Origin: CAZTPC01 sp964615565
GTDB lineage: Bacteria; Patescibacteriota; Saccharimonadia; Saccharimonadales; AWTP1-31
Length of the DNA: 64,000 bases
Direction of reading: 5' to 3'
Assembly (NCBI GenBank): GCA_964615565.1
Contig: CAZTPC010000001.1
Span: 23,766 to 87,765 of the forward strand
Under the pieces are notes generated by a model that did not search any database, had not been told where the DNA came from, and saw only the letters and a list, made by a program, of their open reading frames with translations. The position numbers and the translations under genes are program-made. Positions 43,293 to 51,573 of the stretch are shown piece after piece. Position 1 is the stretch's first letter, and each line of letters starts with the position of its first letter.

Positions 43293-43883
43293 CTACGGTT
43301 TGGGGTCGTAGAACGTAATCCAGATAATCCAAATTTGTATTAGCATTCCGAGAAGAATCTGCATGACAACCCATGTGATGCTTCGTGGCAGAACACTCAT
43401 GGCTGCTGCCAGTATTGCACCAAGCGCGACGAGCATTATTGAGTTTTTGCGCAGTATTTTGTCTTTGTTACGTTTAGCTAGCCCATAAATGCCGAACAGA
43501 AAACCAAGCGTCATAAGATACGCGATACTGATATGAAGAAGGTTGCTGACTTGGTTTTTGGGATGATACGGGATAAGCGCAATCCCTAGAAGTCCTAGCG
43601 CTGCAAAGCTGAAAAGACGAGTAGGGGTGGTGAGTTTGTTGCGTAAGTGCCCTACCACAAATATCCAAAAGCTTGCAGCCGCTAAGCCGAAACATAATGA
43701 GAAGACTAATCGTGTTTCTGGCAGTGTTGAGTAGTAGCTTATTGGCTGATTGCCTTTTAAACCCTCGTTGGTGCGTACATGAAAGAACAATACGGCGAAC
43801 CACTCTAAGATGATGGCAAGAATGCCGCCATACCTGGAGAACTCGACGAGGCGTTTGTTACGCGTGATATGCGCAATCTGCAT
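43293..43883 (-). CDS. DUF998-like six-helix membrane protein
   Basis: 196 residues with about six hydrophobic segments and conserved-looking loops (NQPISYYSTLPETRLVF, ALIPYHPKNQVSNLLHISIAY). The layout matches DUF998 (HPXXLH-type) proteins of unknown role. TATACT (43890-43895) ends six bases before the ATG. It is the first gene upstream of the FMN-binding/ApbE/RnfD-like operon and is 53 bases from it, so co-transcription is possible. It could bind haem or quinone, but no direct sign is visible. Confidence 0.7.
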   Translation of the reverse strand: MQIAHITRNKRLVEFSRYGGILAIILEWFAVLFFHVRTNEGLKGNQPISYYSTLPETRLVFSLCFGLAAASFWIFVVGHLRNKLTTPTRLFSFAALGLLGIALIPYHPKNQVSNLLHISIAYLMTLGFLFGIYGLAKRNKDKILRKNSIMLVALGAILAAAMSVLPRSITWVVMQILLGMLIQIWIIWITFYDPKP

Positions 43884-43903
43884 ATGGTTAGTATAGCAGT
43901 GAA

Positions 43904-45127
43904 CTAGTAGCGAGCTTCAACAAAGGTGAGGGCGTAGCCCACATTGCCAGCACGGCCAGCACGGCCAATACGGTGGATGTAGTCGTCGTAAGTGCCAGGT
44001 GTAGAGTAGTTGATTACGTGCGTAATACCAGTAACATCGATACCACGGGCTGCTACATCGGTAGCAACAAGGATAGAAATTTCGCTTTTCTTGAAGCGGG
44101 CAAGTGCACGTTGGCGTTGGCCTTGGCTTTTACCACCATGGATAGAATCGGTTTTGAATCCACGGGCAATCAGTTCCTCGTTGAGACGTTCAACGCCGCG
44201 TTGAGTTTCGTCGAAGATAATCGCCTTCTCTACTTTGCCGCCGATAAGTATATCGTGCAGCTGGGTCATGCGGTCGCTGTTGGTTTGGTAGGCAACGATA
44301 TCTTGGTGGACGTTCTCGCTAGTTTCGCCAGACTTAACAGAAATAGTGATTGGATCATTGGCAAAACGATCGATGATACCCATGACACGTTGGTCCATAG
44401 TTGCAGAGAAGAATAGTGACTGACGCTTTTCGGCAACGTTAGACAGAATGTCTGTAACATCTTGTACAAAGCCCATGTCTAGCATGCGGTCTACTTCGTC
44501 TAGTACGACAGTATCGAAGCCACCTAGTTTGAGAGTGCCACGTTCTAGGTGGTCTTTGATTCGACCAGGTGTACCGATAACGATACGTGGGTTGCCCCTA
44601 AGGTCGCGAAGCTGTGGGCCCATTGGTGATCCACCAATAAGTACTGCGCCGGTTAGCCCGCTTCCGCGAGCGATTTCTTTACACTCAACTTCGATTTGCT
44701 GAGCAAGTTCGCGAGTTGGTGCAATCATAACTACCTTACTGTGCTGACTAGACATCAACTTGTTAAGAGTTGGAATAGCGAAAGCTGCAGTTTTACCAGT
44801 ACCAGTGTTGGCGATACCAACAATATCAAGTCCCTTAAGAACTTCTGGGATCGTTTGGTCTTGGATTGGAGAAGGAGTTACATAGCCCTTCTTTGCGAGG
44901 TTTTCTTTGAGCAAATCAGCTACAGCGAAGTCGCTGAACTGGTGTTTTGCAGTATAGTCTTCCTGCTTTACGGGTGTTGCTTCACGTACGAATTTAGAAG
45001 GGTGAATAAACGCCTTCTTTGGACCACGTCCACGGCTGCCGCCACTGCGATTGCCGCCAAATGATTGTGTTGGACGACGGTTTGTATTTGTTCGGTTAAA
45101 CGAACGTCGGTTACCTTGATAAGGCAT
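43904..45127 (-). CDS. DEAD-box RNA helicase with basic RG-rich head
   Basis: 407 residues. A disordered N-terminus of about 45 residues rich in Arg, Asn and Gly (SGGSRGRGPKK) precedes the core: Q motif PSPIQDQ, motif I ANTGTGKT, PTRELAQQ, GTPGRIKDHL, motif II DEVD, SAT, IIFDETQRG, TDVAARGID and HRIGRAGR. Motif II is DEVD rather than DEAD. Fits RhlE/CshA-like helicases for RNA decay and ribosome assembly. A promoter at 45250-45278 gives a leader of about 110 bases, and AAGGA lies nine bases before the ATG. Confidence 0.92.
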   Translation of the reverse strand: MPYQGNRRSFNRTNTNRRPTQSFGGNRSGGSRGRGPKKAFIHPSKFVREATPVKQEDYTAKHQFSDFAVADLLKENLAKKGYVTPSPIQDQTIPEVLKGLDIVGIANTGTGKTAAFAIPTLNKLMSSQHSKVVMIAPTRELAQQIEVECKEIARGSGLTGAVLIGGSPMGPQLRDLRGNPRIVIGTPGRIKDHLERGTLKLGGFDTVVLDEVDRMLDMGFVQDVTDILSNVAEKRQSLFFSATMDQRVMGIIDRFANDPITISVKSGETSENVHQDIVAYQTNSDRMTQLHDILIGGKVEKAIIFDETQRGVERLNEELIARGFKTDSIHGGKSQGQRQRALARFKKSEISILVATDVAARGIDVTGITHVINYSTPGTYDDYIHRIGRAGRAGNVGYALTFVEARY

Positions 45128-45249
45128 AAAAAAGAATCCTTGTTTGTTGATTTATATTACGACTGCTCTAATGAGAAGCCGCAATTATCTCGTGTCGATC
45201 TGTAATCGAAAACTCACAAACTCGGATTCATCTTTAGTACAATAGCTTA

Positions 45250-45278
45250 ATTTTAGCATATTGTTGTTAAAACCGCAA
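45250..45278 (-). promoter_or_regulatory. promoter of the DEAD-box helicase gene
   Basis: Minus strand TTGCGG (45273-45278), 17 bases, TAAAAT (45250-45255). It starts right after the lipoprotein gene ends. The ~110-base leader holds TCGAT-TACAG-ATCGA, a small hairpin; long leaders are common in helicase mRNAs. Confidence 0.5.
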
Positions 45279-45283
45279 TATGT

Positions 45284-46018
45284 CTAACAACCTTTGCCGG
45301 CAAGGGGTACGATAAAGCTTCCTGCTGCAATACTCTTGTGAAAATATGGGTCAGTGGGCTGTTTAGTTAAGACATCAACCACATAGCTAATTTCCTGGCC
45401 GTACGCTCCACGCTTTTTAAGGTTCTTTTCGGTAAGGCGTTTTTCTTCTTCTGTCCATGTGCCGTAACCTTTTGTGTAGTAGCCCCATCCTTCGGTTAAG
45501 AATTGGGTATATCCACCGATAATAAAGCGTTCCATGTATGGGTGTTCTGTAGTTACCGCAAAGCCAGACTGTGTGCCGGTGTGCATTCGGTCATCAAAGC
45601 TATCAGACATGATGCCGTTGATGGCAGACTTCTTTGCCTTGAGTGAGGCGTCGGCATGGAAGTTCTCAATCTGTACGTCAGGCATCAATTCAGGTAGAGG
45701 TTGATCTTTATTAGCCTTGATAGCCAAGTTGATATCGAGCGACTTTGTGTCGGTAACTTTCCAGCTATCAGTGTCATATTCAGTGGAGAATGTAGCCTCT
45801 AGGTCGAATGCTTCGCCCGGAACATCCAGTGTCTGGGTTAGGCTACGGTCACCTTCTAGACCGCTTGTCATACAGGCTGATTTTCGGTCATGTGAGCTTC
45901 GCGAGTCCTCCGGTTTTTGCGGGTCGCAACCGCTGAGTGCTCCCGCCCCAAGTGCGAGTGATGTTACTAATGCTACTGCGCGTAGTGCGTTTCCAAATTC
46001 ATGACCTCGTAGCGCCAT
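45284..46018 (-). CDS. lipoprotein, unknown function
   Basis: 244 residues with a signal peptide and lipobox LSGC (cleavage before Cys at about 31). The mature part is beta-rich, with acidic and aromatic stretches (FIIGGYTQFLTEGWGYYTKGYG) and three more cysteines. No known fold. A strong AAGGAG precedes the ATG by six bases and adjoins a hairpin (46029-46050), which could limit ribosome access. Confidence 0.72.
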   Translation of the reverse strand: MALRGHEFGNALRAVALVTSLALGAGALSGCDPQKPEDSRSSHDRKSACMTSGLEGDRSLTQTLDVPGEAFDLEATFSTEYDTDSWKVTDTKSLDINLAIKANKDQPLPELMPDVQIENFHADASLKAKKSAINGIMSDSFDDRMHTGTQSGFAVTTEHPYMERFIIGGYTQFLTEGWGYYTKGYGTWTEEEKRLTEKNLKKRGAYGQEISYVVDVLTKQPTDPYFHKSIAAGSFIVPLAGKGC

Positions 46019-46028
46019 AGTTTTCTCC

Positions 46029-46076
46029 TTGTTTGCTTTATAACAAACAAATAGTTCGACTTTTGAGGCCGAACTA
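46029..46076. promoter_or_regulatory. two hairpins upstream of the lipoprotein gene
   Basis: TAGTTCG (46052-46058) pairs with CGAACTA (46070-46076); TTGTTTG (46029-46035) pairs with CAAACAA (46044-46050). On the minus strand both lie just before the lipoprotein ribosome site, and the second touches it (CAAACAAGGAG). Confidence 0.4.
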
Positions 46077-46119
46077 CTACAAAGAGAGTCCAGTCTGCCC
46101 GGTTACGCTAGTGGCTCCG

Positions 46120-46149
46120 TATAACTCAAGCGTCCAAGTACGAGTTATA
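46120..46149. repeat. inverted repeat in the gap between lipoprotein and MacB-like genes
   Basis: TATAACTC (46120-46127) and GAGTTATA (46142-46149) are perfectly complementary with a 14-base spacer. Could be a hairpin or a binding site; no gene is seen in 46019-46300. Confidence 0.4.
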
Positions 46150-46208
46150 GATCAATGCCTACAGAACTATCTGTTATCAAAAATATATCACTTAATTACC
46201 TATTGCAC

Positions 46209-46230
46209 AAGTATGTGACGTTGCATACTT
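46209..46230. promoter_or_regulatory. possible operator before the MacB-like operon
   Basis: AAGTATG (46209-46215), TGACGTTG, CATACTT (46224-46230). A perfect seven-base inverted repeat with an eight-base centre, about 70 bases before the permease ATG. Its size suits a dimeric regulator. Confidence 0.4.
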
Positions 46231-46300
46231 TGTGGTAGCTCAGCTGGTTTTCAGCAAGTCCAACTACTATGCAGGTAATAACTAATGTAAGGAAACTATT

Positions 46301-47674
46301 ATGAATGTTGTGACACGTGGTGTTAGAAATGCTTTTCGCAATAGCATTAGAACCTTTTCGATCGTGGCAATCCTGGGCCTAAGTATCGGATTGGCTCTGT
46401 CTATGTTGGTGGCCCGATCGGCTGTAGAAGATAAGATATCGTCGGTGAAAGCATCGATTGGTAACACCGTTACGGTGTCTCCGGCAGGAACTCAGGGCTT
46501 CGAAGGTGGCGGCGAACCGCTCACTGGGAAGGCTGTTAGCAAAATTTCGTCTTTGGATAACGTAACGAGCGTAGTACAAACCCTAAACGATAGACTTACT
46601 AGCGAGAATACAAATCTAGTATCAGCTATCGATGCCGGCACACTTGGTAATAGGCGGGCAGGAAACTCAGGCGTAGGTTTTATGGCACCGCCAAGTGATG
46701 TGCCACGGATGGAAAGTAGCTCAGGCGCAAGCGGTACAGAGCAGATTACACGAACGTTTACGCCACCAGTAACCGCAACTGGTAGTAATAACACTACCTC
46801 CGCTACGGTATACGGAGGCGACACAGTTACCTTTACGTCTGGCAAAGCATTTGACCCAAGCAAGGCGGAGAATGAGGCGGTAGTCGGCAAAGCTTTGGCA
46901 GAGAAAAACTCACTTAAGGTTGGCTCTACCTTTACCACATACGGCCAAACAATTACGGTAGTTGGGATATATGACACGGGCAATACCTTTGCAAACGCTG
47001 GGCTTATCTTGCCGCTCGCAACACTTCAAAAACTATCCAGTCAGACAGACACCGTAACTAGCGCCGTTGTAACCGTCGATTCTGTAGACAACATCGACAC
47101 TGCGGTTAGTGCAATTAAGAAACAACTTGGTAGTACTGCAGACGTTGTAAGCAATCAGGAAACAGCCAAGCAAGCTGTCGAACCACTAGAAAGCGTCAAG
47201 ACTATTTCGACATTCAGTTTGTTTGTTGCAGTCATCGCCGGCGCTGTAATTATCTTACTGACCATGGTTATGATTGTCCGCGAACGGCGCAGGGAAATCG
47301 GGGTCTTTAAAGCCATCGGTGCATCGAATATAAAAGTTGTACTGCAGTTTATGTCCGAAGCAGTAACACTAACAATCCTAGGGTTGTTAGCCGGATTAAT
47401 AATAGGTGTAGCAACAGCAGGACCAATTACTAAGGTTCTGGTTAATAATAGCCAGTCATCTGGCCAGGCCTTACAGATGGGCGCACCAAATCGGATGCGT
47501 GGATTCGCGGGCAGGGGGCTCGGCGCAAATGTTCGAAACGTAAAAGCATCGGTCGACAGCAGCATTCTGGTATATGGTGTTGGCACGGCATTCATCATAG
47601 CCATGATTGGAAGTGCCATCCCTGCCCTGTTGATTAGCAAAGTTCGCCCAGCCGAAGTAATGAGAGCAGAATAG
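46301..47674 (+). CDS. MacB/FtsX-type ABC transporter permease
   Basis: 457 residues: N-terminal helix near 21-41, a large outer MacB periplasmic-core-like domain (about 45-295, Thr/Ser rich), then three C-terminal helices. The FtsX signature is seen in MVMIVRERRREIGVFKAIGAS and the final PALLISKVRPAEVMRAE. AAGGA lies about eight bases before the ATG. MacB-like systems export peptides or lipoproteins, or act as mechanotransmitters. The paired ATPase follows eight bases after the stop. Confidence 0.88.
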   Translation: MNVVTRGVRNAFRNSIRTFSIVAILGLSIGLALSMLVARSAVEDKISSVKASIGNTVTVSPAGTQGFEGGGEPLTGKAVSKISSLDNVTSVVQTLNDRLTSENTNLVSAIDAGTLGNRRAGNSGVGFMAPPSDVPRMESSSGASGTEQITRTFTPPVTATGSNNTTSATVYGGDTVTFTSGKAFDPSKAENEAVVGKALAEKNSLKVGSTFTTYGQTITVVGIYDTGNTFANAGLILPLATLQKLSSQTDTVTSAVVTVDSVDNIDTAVSAIKKQLGSTADVVSNQETAKQAVEPLESVKTISTFSLFVAVIAGAVIILLTMVMIVRERRREIGVFKAIGASNIKVVLQFMSEAVTLTILGLLAGLIIGVATAGPITKVLVNNSQSSGQALQMGAPNRMRGFAGRGLGANVRNVKASVDSSILVYGVGTAFIIAMIGSAIPALLISKVRPAEVMRAE

Positions 47675-47682
47675 GAGGCCAT

Positions 47683-48354
47683 ATGTTAGAAGTTACAAAA
47701 TTGACCAAAACATTTACCGACGGTAGCGGCATTGTGACCGCCATCAAGGATATGAGCTTTACGGTAGAGGACGGGCAATTTGCCTCAATTATTGGCAAGA
47801 GTGGTAGCGGCAAGAGTACCTTGTTATCCCTGCTTGGAGCACTAGATAAGCCAACGGCCGGTAGTATTAAGGTGTCCGGTAAAGACATCACTAAACTTAG
47901 CGACCATACATTAATTAGTTATCGCAGCCGTGAGATTGGCTTTGTATTTCAGAGCTACAATTTAGTACCAAACCTGACAGCTATCGAAAACGTTATGCTG
48001 GCCATGGAGTTTGCGGGCAAGCCAGCACGTGAACGTCGACCAGCTGCGCAGGCATTGTTAGAGCAGGTAGGCCTAGATGAAGCTAAGCAAGAACGTAAAC
48101 CTGGGAAGTTATCTGGTGGTGAACAGCAGCGTGTGGCTATCGCTCGCTCACTGGCTAATAAACCAAAACTCATTCTTGCTGATGAGCCAACAGGAAACCT
48201 CGACTCCCAAACTGGCAAGAAGATCTTTGATTTACTTCACAAACTGGCTAAGTCTGAAAAGACAACTATCGTCGCGGTCACGCACGACCTATCGATTGCT
48301 GGTCGAACCGATGTCTCATTTAAGCTCAAAGACGGCAAGCTAGTGAAACGCTAA
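47683..48354 (+). CDS. MacB/LolD-type ABC transporter ATPase
   Basis: 223 residues: Walker [11 protein letters not shown]-loop VFQSYNLVP, signature LSGGEQQR, Walker [14 protein letters not shown], switch VTHDLS. All motifs of the LolD/MacB/FtsE subgroup are intact. AGGAGG lies four to five bases before the ATG. It forms a two-gene unit with the permease. The last four bases overlap the convergent gene. Confidence 0.92.
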   Translation: MLEVTKLTKTFTDGSGIVTAIKDMSFTVEDGQFASIIGKSGSGKSTLLSLLGALDKPTAGSIKVSGKDITKLSDHTLISYRSREIGFVFQSYNLVPNLTAIENVMLAMEFAGKPARERRPAAQALLEQVGLDEAKQERKPGKLSGGEQQRVAIARSLANKPKLILADEPTGNLDSQTGKKIFDLLHKLAKSEKTTIVAVTHDLSIAGRTDVSFKLKDGKLVKR

Positions 48355-49016
48355 TCTTGCTTGGGTGGGACGTGGCTAAAGAATGCTTCCCAGCCACCAG
48401 TTAGATTCTTGAAGATCGAGATACTTAAGTTGGTGTTGTTGGCAGTAAGTGAGTCAGGATCTAATTTGGTTTGTGCTGACTTTTGCATCCATGTTCCAAG
48501 GAAATCGTTGGCACTGTCTTTAGCACTGATGGGAGGGTTGTTTTGCATGACATTTGCGAGTACACCACGTGCACCTTTCCTGTCTTCTTCGCTGAGGTCT
48601 GCAAGTTTCTCAACAATGTTGTCACCAGGCATTACCACGATGTTGCTAGACCAATAGCCTATACCAGCCGGCCGTTCGGTTCGTGCGATCAAGTAGTGTT
48701 GGCCGCGCTCGGCATGGTAGAAACCCATTTGTTCTAGTTCGGTGTTGCCCTTTTGTTTTTCAATAGGTGGCAAGAATTCGATAACCTGAGCAAAACTTTT
48801 GCCAATAAGTTTGCGCGCATGTTTGATCGAATCGAGGTAGTCATACGAGAACATTGCAAAGTAGTATGCGTTACCATCCTGACCCCATGTCCTAAAACAG
48901 AGTAGTTCCATATCAGGTGTCACAACTTGGTATGAAATAACAGTTATGTTTCGACTTAGGCCAGCGCCGAAGTTGTCTAGGGTAGATAAAAAGTCTTCAG
49001 TGAATGGCGTTTGCAT
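48351..49016 (-). CDS. hypothetical protein, 221 residues
   Basis: Soluble protein without signal peptide. Segments such as ELLCFRTWGQDGNAYYFAMFSY and YHAERGQHYLIARTERPAGIGYWSS suggest a mixed alpha/beta fold, but no family is recognised. TACTAT (49023-49028) ends six bases before the ATG, and this promoter overlaps the end of the upstream gene. Its role next to the ABC pair is unknown. Confidence 0.6.
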   Translation of the reverse strand: MQTPFTEDFLSTLDNFGAGLSRNITVISYQVVTPDMELLCFRTWGQDGNAYYFAMFSYDYLDSIKHARKLIGKSFAQVIEFLPPIEKQKGNTELEQMGFYHAERGQHYLIARTERPAGIGYWSSNIVVMPGDNIVEKLADLSEEDRKGARGVLANVMQNNPPISAKDSANDFLGTWMQKSAQTKLDPDSLTANNTNLSISIFKNLTGGWEAFFSHVPPKQD

Positions 49017-49028
49017 AGTCTTATAGTA

Positions 49029-49736
49029 CTACGGTCTTAGGCAGCGCTGTGGCAAACTGTTGAGCTTTTCCTTATCGTCTTTTGCAGCTTGGCATGCTGA
49101 GTAGGCACTGTAATTATCGGGGTACTTATTCTTATATATATCAGGATACTCACGGCAACCGCCATGGTCGCAGAGTAGTGGCATCCAGTACTCTACAATA
49201 TTGCCGTAGCCGAAGATAAAGCCCATGCCACTACCATGGGGGTCATTTTCGTACGAGTAACTAAGTATGTAACGAGCATCTTCGTTAGACATGACATTCT
49301 TTGATTTCTCAATGAAGATTTCTTTCATTGAGATATGGAGAACCGCTTCATGGTAATACAACATTGGCTCTGCGATGCGTGAGCGGATTTCCTGTTTAGT
49401 ACTCTCCGAGATACCCGAGTTCGCTGCGAACACAATCTTGTTGGTGTCGATCTTTGTATCGGTTGGTTGCGGGTTAAGTGGCACGCCGCTAGCGCTCTTT
49501 GGTACAGGACTACTGATAATAGGAGATGGTACTTCTTCGTCTTCGGTATTTGTAGGTAATGGTTGTTCCGGGATATCTTTTGGCGCGTTAACACTGATAC
49601 CAGGATTCTTATTGTTGATGTGGGTATTCTGAATCGCCCACAATCTCCAAGCGGTAAAGGTAACAATACCTACTACGGCACCAATGATCATTGCTGTTAG
49701 GTGGGGAACTCCAGATTTGCGAAAGCGCAACCTCAT
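49029..49736 (-). CDS. single-pass membrane protein with extracytoplasmic Cys-containing domain
   Basis: 235 residues: basic start, membrane helix near 14-34, a Pro/Asn/Thr-rich linker, and an outer domain of about 140 residues. Its C-terminal part holds cysteines in LLCDHGGCREYP and YSACQAAKDD, likely forming disulfides. TATAAT (49746-49751) ends nine bases before the ATG. No family recognised. The membrane DsbA-like protein of this window could oxidise it. Confidence 0.6.
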   Translation of the reverse strand: MRLRFRKSGVPHLTAMIIGAVVGIVTFTAWRLWAIQNTHINNKNPGISVNAPKDIPEQPLPTNTEDEEVPSPIISSPVPKSASGVPLNPQPTDTKIDTNKIVFAANSGISESTKQEIRSRIAEPMLYYHEAVLHISMKEIFIEKSKNVMSNEDARYILSYSYENDPHGSGMGFIFGYGNIVEYWMPLLCDHGGCREYPDIYKNKYPDNYSAYSACQAAKDDKEKLNSLPQRCLRP

Positions 49737-49841
49737 AATAACTATATTATATAAGACTTATACGCTTTTAGCAACTATCGCTTCATATCATTATTTCTGG
49801 TCTGGCATCTGTTTCATGCGTATCAGGCGTATAGTAAAAAT

Positions 49842-50501
49842 ATGGCGAACGATATAGACGTTTGGAGATTTCACGAAGGAAGAGTGTACGACTTCGAATC
49901 GTTAAAAGAACCGTACGTCGTGCCAGTCATTCAGGAATTAGATTATGGCGATGTTAAGCCGGTGGTTATCGACGTGGGCGCAGGTAATTGCTCTATCGTC
50001 CATAGCGCAAGGCTACCGTTTAGGCGGAGGAATCACTTTAAAACAGCATCGGTAGACGTGGCCATACCGCAAGCCGAAGACAATTTTAACCCTAATGTAC
50101 GTACTGATGTGGAAGAATTAGTCTTTGACCAAGCGCCTATGGTGCGTGATGGGTTGCTAGATTTTATTGCCCGCAATACGAGCGACCGCGAACAGTTTGG
50201 CGCGGACCTAGTTGTATTCTCTGAAATCATTAACTATGTAGACTTTAAAACAGTAATGAGTTGGTTCAATCAGCTACTGCGGCCAGGTGGATTCATGGTA
50301 GTTGCGAACCTACCTACACGAGGCTGGCCGAAATTGTTCGCAGAAAAGGGCGTGAAGAGTCATGATCAGATGCTCGAATTTGTCACCAAAGATTTAGGAC
50401 ACCTAATTGTTTCCCAGGCTTATCCCTGGGAGGCTACAGATGACTACGAAGGCTTTATGGTATTGGCTACTCAAAAACCAGACTTTAGCCTAGCTGCTTA
50501 G
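49842..50501 (+). CDS. class I SAM-dependent methyltransferase-like protein
   Basis: 219 residues. Motif I VVIDVGAGNCSIV for S-adenosylmethionine, followed by TASVDVAIP, DLVVFSEIINYVDF (motif IV region) and LLRPGGFMVVANLP (post-motif pattern). These support a Rossmann-type methyltransferase; substrate unknown. TATAGT (49830-49835) ends six bases before the ATG. It overlaps the end of the convergent small gene by 12 bases. Confidence 0.75.
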   Translation: MANDIDVWRFHEGRVYDFESLKEPYVVPVIQELDYGDVKPVVIDVGAGNCSIVHSARLPFRRRNHFKTASVDVAIPQAEDNFNPNVRTDVEELVFDQAPMVRDGLLDFIARNTSDREQFGADLVVFSEIINYVDFKTVMSWFNQLLRPGGFMVVANLPTRGWPKLFAEKGVKSHDQMLEFVTKDLGHLIVSQAYPWEATDDYEGFMVLATQKPDFSLAA

Positions 50502-50741
50502 GCGGGTCATCAAGCGCAGGTTGGACACGTATAAATTTGGGTCTACGCTGGCATGATCCAGCAAATAATTCATGTGCTTGTCGGTGAACGGAATAAGGTT
50601 GTCGGTATAAATTTCAGAACGAGCACTATAGCTTGATGGTGTATTGTAGTTGTCGCTATCAGTCATAAGCTCTAGTTGCTTACGAATTGCTTGTCCCTCT
50701 TCGGAGTCAGCAAACAGACTACTTCGCCTCTTAGTCGGCAT
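50490..50741 (-). CDS. hypothetical protein, 83 residues, third gene of microprotein operon
   Basis: Polar protein with Ser/Asp/Tyr-rich sequence (TDSDNYNTPSSYSARSEIYTDN) and no membrane helix. Its ATG overlaps the stop of the 19-residue gene (TAATG), so it is translated by coupling. No family recognised. Confidence 0.6.
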   Translation of the reverse strand: MPTKRRSSLFADSEEGQAIRKQLELMTDSDNYNTPSSYSARSEIYTDNLIPFTDKHMNYLLDHASVDPNLYVSNLRLMTRLSS

Positions 50742-50800
50742 TACGATTGTGCTACCTTTTTTGGCTTTTTAATTTCTTTACGTCCTTTGTCTTTTGACAT
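50741..50800 (-). CDS. 19-residue Lys-rich microprotein
   Basis: MSKDKGRKEIKKPKKVAQS. AAGGAG lies six to seven bases before the ATG, and the TAA overlaps the next ATG. About 42 percent of residues are Lys or Arg. Short basic proteins beginning MSKDKG occur in other bacteria, from memory. It may bind RNA or act chiefly to drive translation of the following gene. Confidence 0.6.
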   Translation of the reverse strand: MSKDKGRKEIKKPKKVAQS

Positions 50801-50840
50801 TGCGTTCTCCTTATTCTGTCTCGATTGGATGAGTGGCTTG

Positions 50841-50869
50841 CCCTGGGCTTCGGTTCCCGAAGCCCAGGG
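50841..50869. other. perfect 13-base-pair hairpin between two microprotein genes
   Basis: CCCTGGGCTTCGG (50841-50853), loop TTC, CCGAAGCCCAGGG (50857-50869). No T-run follows on either strand, so it is more likely a processing or stability hairpin inside the minus-strand operon than a terminator. Confidence 0.7.
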
Positions 50870-50877
50870 TATGTGAC

Positions 50878-50964
50878 CTATTCCGACTTTGGTTCGGCTG
50901 GCGCTGCTGGTTCAGCAGGTGTTGTGCCGGCTTCGTCTGGTTTGGTGTCGTTATTTTTGTACAT
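50878..50964 (-). CDS. 28-residue Pro/Ala/Glu-rich microprotein
   Basis: MYKNNDTKPDEAG followed by an Ala/Pro/Glu-rich tail ending PKSE. GAAAGG lies six bases before the ATG. The peptide is acidic and disordered. The stop is nine bases before the 13-pair hairpin. It is first in a likely minus-strand operon with the 19- and 83-residue proteins. An imperfect inverted repeat at about 50994-51050 in its leader may be a regulatory fold. Confidence 0.5.
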   Translation of the reverse strand: MYKNNDTKPDEAGTTPAEPAAPAEPKSE

Positions 50965-51129
50965 GGGATACCTTTCGTTAGATTATTACTGAAAGGCCAG
51001 CAACAATCTTTACGGTAGCTCCCTACGAGATTTTAGTGTTGAGGTTGGTCTAACTAGCTATAACTATACAGCAATTATTGACATAACCATAATCTCATAT
51101 TATGACATATGTTTTAAAAGTGGTTTATG

Positions 51130-51165
51130 CGTATACGGAATACGTACTGAGTGAAGTATTTCACT
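51130..51165. promoter_or_regulatory. two inverted repeats before the YtxH gene
   Basis: CGTAT-ACGGA-ATACG (51130-51144) and AGTGAA-GTAT-TTCACT (51150-51165) lie side by side 58-93 bases before the ATG at 51223. They could be operators for a regulator of this envelope-stress-like gene. Confidence 0.35.
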
Positions 51166-51222
51166 TCATGTCTTCTGATTCTGGAATACAGTAGACATAC
51201 ATTAAGTAAAAAGGAGATCGAG

Positions 51223-51564
51223 ATGTCTGACACAAGTACAGCAGAACGCAACGCATACATAACCCTCGGTTTGCTCATGGGCGCCATTGCCGGCCTCGCA
51301 GCCGGGATGCTTTCAGCACCAAGAAGTGGAAAAGAACTACGTAATGAATTAAAAGAACGCGCAGACGAAGCCAAGTCTTCCGCCCGCGAGCAATTACAAA
51401 CAAATCAAGAAAAGTTTAAGCACAAATTAAACAAGGGAATTGATAAGACTCAGGAGCTAACGACAGAAACCAGCGAGAAAGTAATGAAGGCGGTGGATGA
51501 CTCGGCACGCAAAGTAGCAGAGACTACCGAAAAAGCTCGTAATAGCGCTAATAGTAACTTATAG
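51223..51564 (+). CDS. YtxH-domain protein
   Basis: 113 residues: YITLGLLMGAIAGLAAGMLSAPRSGKELR is the YtxH pattern (a Gly-rich membrane helix followed by P-x-SGKE), then an amphipathic, Lys/Glu-rich helix resembling LEA or apolipoprotein-like sequence. Members are often stress-induced envelope proteins. AAGGAG lies six bases before the ATG at 51223, which rules out the longer frame from 51151. The next small membrane protein follows nine bases later. Confidence 0.8.
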   Translation: MSDTSTAERNAYITLGLLMGAIAGLAAGMLSAPRSGKELRNELKERADEAKSSAREQLQTNQEKFKHKLNKGIDKTQELTTETSEKVMKAVDDSARKVAETTEKARNSANSNL

Positions 51565-51573
51565 GGGAAATTC

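Noticed and set aside
46233..46266. tRNA-like stretch GTGGTAGCTCAGCTGGTT
   Set aside because: It resembles a tRNA D-arm, but no acceptor, anticodon or T arm can be built around it. At most a relic; more likely chance.
50841..50869. Intrinsic terminator
   Set aside because: The hairpin is perfect but neither strand has a T-run after it, and translation of the next microprotein gene continues downstream.
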